Shown here: piece by piece, positions 57,357 to 64,000 of the stretch
How positions within the stretch are numbered: the stretch's first letter is position 1
Layout of the letters: the number at the start of each line of letters is the position of its first letter
Assembly (NCBI RefSeq): GCF_900455735.1
Contig: NZ_UAUI01000017.1
Span: 16,055-80,054, forward strand
Length of the DNA: 64,000 bases
Reading direction: 5' to 3'
Origin: Rhodococcus wratislaviensis
Lineage (GTDB): Bacteria; Actinomycetota; Actinomycetes; Mycobacteriales; Mycobacteriaceae
Notes under the pieces: generated by a model
Database searches by the model: none
The model's input: the letters and a program-made list of their open reading frames with translations, nothing else
What the model was told of the DNA's origin: nothing
Translations under genes and position numbers: made by a program

Positions 57357-59273
57357 GTGTCATTAGCTTCAGAAACCGAGGAAGCTGCGCGGGCGTACGC
57401 CGACTGGCAGCACTCCGTGGCCGGAGTCCTCGCGAAGTCGCGTCGGATCGATGCCGCGGAACTCGGTCCGGAACCCCAGAAACTCCTCGAGACCGTCACC
57501 TACGACGGTGTCACCGTCGCGCCGCTGTACAGCCCCCGCGACGAGCGTCCGGAGCAGCCCCTGCCCGGCACCTTCCCCTACGTGCGTGGCGCGGACGCCA
57601 CCCGGGACGTGAACGCGGGCTGGCTGGTCAGTGCCCGCTTCGGCGAGGGTGCCGAGGCTGCGGACGTCAACCGCTCCGTCCTGGACTCCCTGGAGAACGG
57701 TGTCAGCGCGCTGTGGCTCGCCGTCGGCGGCGCCAACCTTCCGGTCCGGTCGCTGGAAACGGCGCTCGACGGGGTGCTCCTCGACCTGGCACCGCTCACC
57801 CTCGATGCCGGAACGGACGCGCCGCTCGCGGCGCGGGCACTGTTCGCGCTGCTCGACGCCCGTGCCGCCGCGGGTGACGGGGTCACCGACCGCACCGCGG
57901 TCCGCGTCGACCTCGGGACCGCTCCGCTCACGAGCGCGTTCTCCGGTGCCGCCGACGTGGAACTCGGCGACGCGGTGGCCCTCGCGACCGAGTCCGCGGC
58001 GCGCTCGGAGAGCGTGCGGGCAATCGCCGTGGACGGCACCGCGTTTCACGACGCCGGCGCCTCGGACGCCGAGGAACTCGGCGCGGCAATCGCGGCGGGC
58101 CTCGAGTACCTACGGGCCCTCACCGAGAGCGGCCTGACCATCGGGCAGGCGCTCGGGCAGCTCGGCTTCCGGTTCTCGGCCACCGACGACCAGTTCCAGA
58201 CCATCGCCAAGTTCCGGGCGGCGCGGCTGGTGTGGGCGCGCATCGCCCAGGTCTGCGGCGCTTCCGACTTCGGCGGCGCCCCCCAGCACGCGGTCACCTC
58301 GGCCGCGATGATGGCGCAACGCGATCCGTGGGTGAACATGCTCCGCACGACCCTCGCCGCGTTCGGTGCCGGCGTCGGCGGCGCGGACGCCGTCACGGTG
58401 TTGCCGTTCGACGCCGCACTGCCCGCCGGGGCGCTGGGTGTGTCGAAGACCTTCGCCGCCCGCATCGCCCGCAACACCCAGCTGCTGCTGCTCGAGGAAT
58501 CACATCTCGGCCGGGTGCTCGACCCGGCGGCCGGGTCGTGGTACGTCGAGGACCTCACCCAGAAGGTGGCGGCCAAGGCGTGGGAGTTCTTCCAGCAGAT
58601 CGAGGCGGCGGGCGGCTACCTCGCCGCACTCGACGCGGGCCTGATCGGCGACCGGATCGCTTCCATCCGCGCCCAACGTGATTCGGACATCGCGCACCGC
58701 AAGACCACCGTCACCGGGGTCAACGAGTTCCCGAACCTCGCCGAAGCGCCGCTGCCCGCGGGCGCCGCCCAGACCGGTACCGTCGCCCGGTACGCCGCGG
58801 CGTTCGAGGCCCTGCGGGACCGTTCGGACGCCTACCTGGCGGCGCGCGGTGCACGACCCGCCGTCTTCCTGGCCCCGCTCGGCCCCGTCGCCGAGCACAA
58901 CGTGCGGACCACGTTCAGCACGAACCTGCTGGCGTCGGGCGGCATCGAAGCCCGCAACCCCGGTCCCCTCGCCACCGGTGACGGCAGCATCGCCGCCGCC
59001 GCGAAGGACTCCGGCGCCGGTATCGCGGTGATCTGCGGTACCGACAAGCGGTACGCCGCCGAAGCCACCGCCGCGGTGGAGGAACTGCGCGCGGCCGGTG
59101 TCGGCACCGTGCTGCTCGCCGGCCCGGAGAAGGTCGTCGCCGACGCGGACGGCCCGGCCCGGCCCGACGGATTCGTCACCGCCCGTATCGACGCAGTGTC
59201 GGTCCTGTCCGGCCTGCTCGACACCATCGAGAGCTCGAGTGACTCCTCGGGCGACACAGGGAGCAAGAAGTGA
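57357..59273 (+). CDS. mutA: Methylmalonyl-CoA mutase, small subunit
   Basis: 638 residues from GTG 57357, with GGGAGAGGA about 10 nt upstream. It has the mutase TIM-barrel region ([39 protein letters not shown]) but lacks the DGHDRG cobalamin motif, as expected for the non-catalytic subunit of the heterodimer. The enzyme interconverts succinyl-CoA and methylmalonyl-CoA. It overlaps mutB by 4 nt and is homologous to Rv1492. Confidence 0.95.
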   Translation: MSLASETEEAARAYADWQHSVAGVLAKSRRIDAAELGPEPQKLLETVTYDGVTVAPLYSPRDERPEQPLPGTFPYVRGADATRDVNAGWLVSARFGEGAEAADVNRSVLDSLENGVSALWLAVGGANLPVRSLETALDGVLLDLAPLTLDAGTDAPLAARALFALLDARAAAGDGVTDRTAVRVDLGTAPLTSAFSGAADVELGDAVALATESAARSESVRAIAVDGTAFHDAGASDAEELGAAIAAGLEYLRALTESGLTIGQALGQLGFRFSATDDQFQTIAKFRAARLVWARIAQVCGASDFGGAPQHAVTSAAMMAQRDPWVNMLRTTLAAFGAGVGGADAVTVLPFDAALPAGALGVSKTFAARIARNTQLLLLEESHLGRVLDPAAGSWYVEDLTQKVAAKAWEFFQQIEAAGGYLAALDAGLIGDRIASIRAQRDSDIAHRKTTVTGVNEFPNLAEAPLPAGAAQTGTVARYAAAFEALRDRSDAYLAARGARPAVFLAPLGPVAEHNVRTTFSTNLLASGGIEARNPGPLATGDGSIAAAAKDSGAGIAVICGTDKRYAAEATAAVEELRAAGVGTVLLAGPEKVVADADGPARPDGFVTARIDAVSVLSGLLDTIESSSDSSGDTGSKK

Positions 59274-61534
59274 CTACTCGCGAGGTCAAGCACGCGATCG
59301 GCAGCTTCGCCGAAGTGCCACTGGAGGATCCGCAGTTTCCGCAGCCGTCCGCCCCGACCCCGGAGCAGACGGACGAGCTGATCGCGGCCGCCGCGGCGGC
59401 GAACCACTACAGCCCGGAACAGGTGGTGTGGTCCACCCCCGAGGGCATCGACGTCAAACCGGTCTTCACCAAGGCCGACCGCGACGCCGCCGAGGCCGAG
59501 GGCTACCCGGTGGGCAGTTTCCCGGGTGCCGCGCCGTTCGTGCGCGGCCCGTACCCCACCATGTACGTGAACCAGCCGTGGACGATCCGCCAGTACGCGG
59601 GCTTCTCCACGGCCGCCGAATCCAACGCCTTCTACCGCCGCAACCTCGCCGCCGGGCAGAAGGGTCTGTCGGTGGCGTTCGACCTGGCGACGCACCGCGG
59701 CTACGACTCCGACCATCCGCGGGTGCAGGGTGACGTCGGCATGGCCGGGGTGGCGATCGACTCGATCCTCGACATGCGTCAGCTGTTCGACCACATCCCG
59801 CTCGACAGCGTCAGCGTCTCGATGACCATGAACGGTGCGGTGCTGCCGATCCTCGCGCTGTACGTCGTGGCCGCCGAGGAGCAGGGTGTCGCCCCGGAGC
59901 AGCTGGCCGGAACCATTCAGAACGACATTCTGAAGGAGTTCATGGTCCGCAACACCTACATCTACCCGCCGAAGCCGTCGATGCGGATCATCTCCGACAT
60001 CTTCGCGTACACCAGCGCGAAGATGCCGAAGTTCAACTCGATCTCCATCTCCGGCTACCACATCCAGGAGGCCGGGGCGACCGCCGACCTGGAGCTGGCG
60101 TACACCCTCGCGGACGGTGTCGAATACATCCGTGCCGGCCTCGACGCCGGCATGGAGATCGACAAGTTCGCGCCCCGGTTGTCGTTCTTCTGGGCGATCG
60201 GCATGAACTTCTTCATGGAGGTCGCGAAGCTGCGGGCGGGTCGCCTGCTGTGGAGTGAGCTGGTCGCGAAGTTCGAACCGAAGTCCGCGAAATCGTTGTC
60301 GCTGCGTACCCACTCGCAGACGTCGGGCTGGTCGCTGACCGCGCAGGACGTCTACAACAACGTGGCCCGCACGTGCGTCGAGGCGATGGCGGCGACGCAG
60401 GGGCACACCCAGTCGCTGCACACCAACGCGCTCGACGAGGCCCTCGCCCTGCCGACGGACTTCTCCGCCCGCATCGCCCGCAACACCCAGCTGCTGCTGC
60501 AGCAGGAGTCGGGGACCGTCCGACCCATCGACCCCTGGGGCGGATCGCACTACGTCGAGTGGCTGACCCACCAGCTGGCGAACCGCGCCCGCGCACACAT
60601 CGCCGAGGTCGAAGAGGCCGGCGGCATGGCGCAGGCGATCAGCGAGGGCATCCCGAAGCTGCGCATCGAGGAGGCCGCGGCCCGCACGCAGGCCCGCATC
60701 GACTCCGGCAGGCAGCCGCTCGTCGGCGTCAACAAGTACGTGCCGGACGAGGCCGACGAGATCGAGGTCCTCAAGGTCGAGAACTCGCGGGTCCGGAAGG
60801 AGCAGCTCGAGAAGCTGGACCGGCTGCGCGCCGACCGCGACTCGGACGCCGTCGAGGCGGCGCTCGCCGAACTGAGCCGCGCCGCGGCCACCACCGAGGG
60901 CGGCATGGAGAACAACCTTCTCGCCCTGGCGATCGACGCGGCCCGCGCGAAGGCCACGGTCGGGGAGATCTCCGAGGCGCTCGAGAAGGTGTACGGGCGT
61001 CACCAGGCCGAGATCCGGACCATCAGCGGTGTGTACCGGGACGAGGCCGGAAAGGTCGACAACATCAACAAGGCAACGGAACTCGTCGAGAGGTTCGCGG
61101 AGGAGGAAGGCAGGCGTCCCCGTGTCCTCATCGCCAAGATGGGGCAGGACGGCCACGACCGCGGGCAGAAGGTGATCGCCACGGCCTTCGCGGACATCGG
61201 ATTCGACGTGGACGTCGGACCGCTGTTCCAGACCCCGGAAGAGGTCGCCAACCAGGCGGCCGACAACGACGTCCACGTGGTCGGTGTGTCGTCGTTGGCC
61301 GCAGGTCACCTCACGCTGGTGCCTGCGCTCCGGGAAGCCCTCGCGGCGGTGGGACGTCCCGACATCATGATCGTGGTCGGCGGTGTCATCCCGCCCGGCG
61401 ACTTCGCCGAACTGTACGAGGCGGGTGCCGCCGCGATCTTCCCGCCCGGGACGGTCATCGCGGACGCCGCCAGCGGTCTGCTCGAGAAGCTGGCCGCGCA
61501 GCTCGGCCACGACCTGACGGGCACCCCGGAATAG
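59270..61534 (+). CDS. mutB: Methylmalonyl-CoA mutase, large (B12-binding) subunit
   Basis: 754 residues. The catalytic barrel contains [21 protein letters not shown] and the substrate-binding [25 protein letters not shown]. The C-terminal cobalamin domain carries [19 protein letters not shown], with the B12-ligand His629, and [12 protein letters not shown] at 59270 overlaps the mutA stop. With mutA and meaB it handles propionyl-CoA carbon from odd-chain lipids, cholesterol and branched amino acids, and can supply methylmalonyl-CoA for branched lipids. It is homologous to Rv1493. Confidence 0.97.
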   Translation: MTTREVKHAIGSFAEVPLEDPQFPQPSAPTPEQTDELIAAAAAANHYSPEQVVWSTPEGIDVKPVFTKADRDAAEAEGYPVGSFPGAAPFVRGPYPTMYVNQPWTIRQYAGFSTAAESNAFYRRNLAAGQKGLSVAFDLATHRGYDSDHPRVQGDVGMAGVAIDSILDMRQLFDHIPLDSVSVSMTMNGAVLPILALYVVAAEEQGVAPEQLAGTIQNDILKEFMVRNTYIYPPKPSMRIISDIFAYTSAKMPKFNSISISGYHIQEAGATADLELAYTLADGVEYIRAGLDAGMEIDKFAPRLSFFWAIGMNFFMEVAKLRAGRLLWSELVAKFEPKSAKSLSLRTHSQTSGWSLTAQDVYNNVARTCVEAMAATQGHTQSLHTNALDEALALPTDFSARIARNTQLLLQQESGTVRPIDPWGGSHYVEWLTHQLANRARAHIAEVEEAGGMAQAISEGIPKLRIEEAAARTQARIDSGRQPLVGVNKYVPDEADEIEVLKVENSRVRKEQLEKLDRLRADRDSDAVEAALAELSRAAATTEGGMENNLLALAIDAARAKATVGEISEALEKVYGRHQAEIRTISGVYRDEAGKVDNINKATELVERFAEEEGRRPRVLIAKMGQDGHDRGQKVIATAFADIGFDVDVGPLFQTPEEVANQAADNDVHVVGVSSLAAGHLTLVPALREALAAVGRPDIMIVVGGVIPPGDFAELYEAGAAAIFPPGTVIADAASGLLEKLAAQLGHDLTGTPE

Positions 61535-61535
61535 C

Positions 61536-62540
61536 ATGGGGCGGCCTCCAGTCGACATCGATGCCCTCGCCCGGGCCGTGCGCGCCAACCAGCGCGCCGG
61601 CCTGGCGAAGGCCATCACCCTGGTCGAGTCCACCCGGACCGACCACCGTGAGGCGGCGCAGCGGCTGCTGCTCGAGCTGCTGCCGGAGTCGGGGAACGCG
61701 CACCGGGTGGGTATCACCGGTGTGCCCGGCGTCGGGAAGTCCACGTTCATCGACGCGCTCGGGATGCACCTGATCGGGCAGGGGCACCGGGTGGCGGTCC
61801 TGGCCGTCGACCCGTCGTCGACGCGCACGGGCGGGTCGATCCTGGGCGACAAGACGCGGATGGCGCGGCTGACCGTCGAGAAGGACGCCTACATCCGGCC
61901 GTCACCGACGTCGGGCACCCTCGGCGGGGTCGCGAAGGCGACCCGCGAGACGATCGTGCTGCTCGAGGCCGCCGGTTTCGACGTGATCCTCGTCGAGACG
62001 GTGGGTGTCGGGCAGTCCGAGGTGACGGTCGCGAACATGGTGGACTGCTTCTGCTTCCTCACCCTGGCCCGCACCGGCGACCAGTTGCAGGGCATCAAGA
62101 AGGGTGTCCTCGAACTCGCCGACCTCGTCGCCGTGAACAAGGCGGACGGCAAGCACGAGCGGGAGGCGAAGGGCGCCGCCCGGGAACTCGCGGGTGCGCT
62201 GCGGCTGATCTACCCGCACGACGCCGTGTGGACGCCGCCGGTGATCACGATGAGTGGTCTCGAGGGCGTCGGTCTCGAGGACTTCTGGGACACCGTCTGC
62301 CGGCATCGTGAGGTGCTGACCGCGGCCGGACAGTTCGAGGAGAACCGGCGCCGCCAGCAGGTGGACTGGACGTGGACGATGGTCCACGATCAGCTGCTGC
62401 GCCGGCTCGCGTCCAACACCCGGGTCAAGGCGATCCGCGGCGAGGTCGAACAGCGGGTGCGGGACGGTTCCCTGACGGCGGCGCTGGCCGCCGCCGAGAT
62501 CCTCGACGCGTTCGACGGTACGGACGCGTCAGCCGACTGA
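61536..62540 (+). CDS. meaB: Methylmalonyl-CoA mutase-associated GTPase MeaB
   Basis: 334 residues of the MeaB/ArgK G3E-type GTPase family that gates cofactor loading and protects the mutase. The P-loop GVPGVGKSTFID is at about 62-73, followed by VLAVDPSSTRTGGSILGDKTRM, the switch region VETVGVGQSE and the base-specificity motif VNKADG. It starts one base after the mutB stop. Its 3' end overlaps the nucleoside hydrolase gene on the other strand by 12 nt. It is homologous to Rv1496. Confidence 0.96.
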   Translation: MGRPPVDIDALARAVRANQRAGLAKAITLVESTRTDHREAAQRLLLELLPESGNAHRVGITGVPGVGKSTFIDALGMHLIGQGHRVAVLAVDPSSTRTGGSILGDKTRMARLTVEKDAYIRPSPTSGTLGGVAKATRETIVLLEAAGFDVILVETVGVGQSEVTVANMVDCFCFLTLARTGDQLQGIKKGVLELADLVAVNKADGKHEREAKGAARELAGALRLIYPHDAVWTPPVITMSGLEGVGLEDFWDTVCRHREVLTAAGQFEENRRRQQVDWTWTMVHDQLLRRLASNTRVKAIRGEVEQRVRDGSLTAALAAAEILDAFDGTDASAD

Positions 62541-63566
62541 TTTCGCGAAGCGCCCGACCCGGTCGACGAGATCGTCGAAGAACGCGGCCGGGTCGGTGCT
62601 CACCGCGATGTCGACGTTGGGTTCCCGGTTCCAGTGCCCCACCCAGTCGGCGACCGTGGTGCCCCGGGTGAGCCGGCCGTGCAGTTCGACGTCGACGGTG
62701 GCCGGACGGGTCCTTGTGGTCGCCGGGTTCAGCGCCACCGCCGCCGCGAACGGGTCGTGCATGTGCGCCAGGAAACCCTGGTCGTGGGTGCGGTGGAAGT
62801 CCATGTAGAAGCGGATGGCGTCGGACAGGTGCCGGATCACCGGGTTGGACGCGGTCGAGCGCACCTGCGGCCCGTCGTCGGGGGAGATGATCTCGGCGGG
62901 TGTGCTTCCCGCCGCCTCCGCCAGCCGGCGGACGTGGTCCGGTGTCATCTCGATCGTCTCGGTGACGTCCAGCCCGCACAGGATCGGACGCCGCCCCGCC
63001 GGCAGCCCGGAGAACGCGTCGAACACCTCCTTGGCCGCCTCCGGATCCACCGACACGTTCCATTCACTGGTGGGGGTGGTGTTGCCGGGGTGGTTGAAGG
63101 CCCCGCCCATCACGACCAGGCGCCGCAGTAACCGGGGCAGTGCGGGTTCCTCGCGGATCGCGAGGGCCAGGTTCGTCAGCGGTCCCGTCACCAGCCCGGT
63201 CAGCCCGCCGGGGTGGGCGCGGGCCAGGTCGACCCACAGGGTGGTGGCGTCCCGCTCCGACAGCGACCGCCCGGACGGGGGGAGGACGGCGTACCCGATG
63301 CCCTGGGGTCCGTGCGTGTCCTCGGTGGTGCGCAGCGGGCAGTCCAGCGGCACCCGGGCGCCGAGCGCGACCTCGATGTCGGGTGCACCGCACAGGGCGA
63401 GCCAATTCAGGTTGTTCGCCGCGACCTGCTCGACGGGCACGTTGCCCGCGGTGCTGGCGATGCCGGCGATCTCGGCCTCCGGGCTGGCCAGCAGGTACAG
63501 CAGGGCGAGGGAGTCGTCGATGCCGGTGTCGACGTCGACGATCAGCCGGTGTGCCGGGGCGCTCAT
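62529..63566 (-). CDS. Inosine-uridine preferring nucleoside hydrolase
   Basis: 345 residues from ATG 63566. The calcium-binding DVDTGIDDSLAL motif near the N-terminus (DxDxxxDD) identifies the family that hydrolyses ribonucleosides to base and ribose. Further conserved elements are LVTGPLTNLALAI, VVMGGAF and the WNVSVDPEAA segment. The ATG overlaps the stop of the upstream OsmC-like gene (ATGA). Substrate preference cannot be read from the sequence. Confidence 0.93.
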   Translation of the reverse strand: MSAPAHRLIVDVDTGIDDSLALLYLLASPEAEIAGIASTAGNVPVEQVAANNLNWLALCGAPDIEVALGARVPLDCPLRTTEDTHGPQGIGYAVLPPSGRSLSERDATTLWVDLARAHPGGLTGLVTGPLTNLALAIREEPALPRLLRRLVVMGGAFNHPGNTTPTSEWNVSVDPEAAKEVFDAFSGLPAGRRPILCGLDVTETIEMTPDHVRRLAEAAGSTPAEIISPDDGPQVRSTASNPVIRHLSDAIRFYMDFHRTHDQGFLAHMHDPFAAAVALNPATTRTRPATVDVELHGRLTRGTTVADWVGHWNREPNVDIAVSTDPAAFFDDLVDRVGRFAKSVG

Positions 63567-64000
63567 GCGACGCGCACCGTCGGACGGTGCCGGACCGGGA
63601 AGTTGACCGACCGGGCGATGAAACACTTCTCGTGCGCGCGGGTGTGCAGCCGTTCGGCGCGCGCGGCCATCGACCCGTCGGCCACGGTCACGACCGGCGC
63701 CAGCACGACCTCGGTGAATTCGCCTGCACCGCCGGGATGTTCGGACATGGTTCCGGTCGGCTCGTCGCGGTAGTCGACCACGACCACGCCGGCCGCCGCG
63801 GCCAGCCCCAGGTACCACAGCATGTGGCACTGCGACAGTGCGGCGACCAGCAACTCCTCGGGGTTCCACCGCGCCGGGTCGCCGAGGAACGACCGGTCGG
63901 AGCTGCCCGGCACGTCGGGTTTGCCGGGCGCCGACACCACATGGTCCCGGTCGTAGCCGTCCGGTCGGGTGGTGCCGTCCCCGCGGTTCCCGGTCCAGGT
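63563..64000 (-). CDS. OsmC/Ohr-family protein, 5' end outside window
   Basis: 146 residues are visible, cut at the right edge; the visible part begins within TWTGNRGDGTT, which is close to the normal N-terminus, so few residues are missing. The two family cysteines are in LSQCHMLWYL and HEKCFIARS, the reactive pair that reduces organic hydroperoxides. It is of the YhfA/OsmC type rather than the short Ohr type. It is coupled to the nucleoside hydrolase gene by a 4-nt overlap. Confidence 0.9.
   Translation of the reverse strand, partial: TWTGNRGDGTTRPDGYDRDHVVSAPGKPDVPGSSDRSFLGDPARWNPEELLVAALSQCHMLWYLGLAAAAGVVVVDYRDEPTGTMSEHPGGAGEFTEVVLAPVVTVADGSMAARAERLHTRAHEKCFIARSVNFPVRHRPTVRVA

Overview
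This is a high-GC actinobacterial chromosome segment, most likely from Rhodococcus (R. jostii/opacus-like). Three things point there: long gene-by-gene synteny with the Mycobacterium tuberculosis region Rv1437-Rv1496, mycolate and lipoglycan genes (inhA, fabG1, mptB), and rhodococcal extras such as a lycopene cyclase. The species is inferred; no rRNA or tRNA gene was seen in the window.

Layout. (1) 2-4681: glycolysis and anaplerosis (pgk 3' part, tpiA, secG, ppc). (2) 5002-11437, minus strand: tkt-tal-zwf-opcA-pgl, a tightly packed pentose phosphate operon. (3) 11654-20082: heme O and heme A synthesis (ctaB, ctaA), a quinone oxidoreductase, an ABC exporter with an unusual secreted lipoprotein, and mptB. 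(4) 20215-26798: the full sufR-sufB-sufD-sufC-sufS-sufU-sufT iron-sulfur operon, with an evident SufR operator overlapping the sufR start. (5) 26865-31496: ku and lycopene cyclase as a pair, an ABC-F protein and a tiny HTH protein. (6) 31522-35986: acn and the TetR repressor acnR, with an AcnR-type operator in the acn promoter, and a membrane protein. (7) 36344-41186: a RipA-like peptidoglycan hydrolase and a moxR/DUF58/VWA operon. (8) 41250-47320: fabG1-inhA-ferrochelatase, two unknown conserved genes, and an NfeD/SPFH pair. (9) 47301-55596: an accessory block absent from the corresponding mycobacterial region. (10) 55656-64000: VTT membrane protein, thioesterase, mutA-mutB-meaB, nucleoside hydrolase, and a partial OsmC protein.

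The most interesting element is block 9. A four-gene minus-strand operon encodes a fatty acyl-AMP ligase, a free acyl carrier protein, a 1423-residue KS-AT-ACP-(alpha-oxoamine synthase) megasynthase and a type II thioesterase. Read in order, the domains reproduce those of RedL (ligase-ACP-KS-AT-ACP-oxoamine synthase), which makes the 4-keto-2-undecylpyrroline unit of prodiginines in Streptomyces, but here they are split over three proteins with no other prodiginine genes in sight. The natural prediction is a long-chain alpha-aminoketone or 2-alkyl-4-ketopyrroline. Next to it sits a SatD-like HTH protein plus membrane protein pair with an almost ideal, apparently leaderless promoter.

Other structures that gene content does not explain: a nested pair of perfect 21-bp inverted repeats between acnR and acn, whose outer arms resemble the long hairpin between tpiA and secG and so suggest a dispersed palindrome family, and several palindromes upstream of the biosynthetic operon, inside fabG1 and upstream of mutA.
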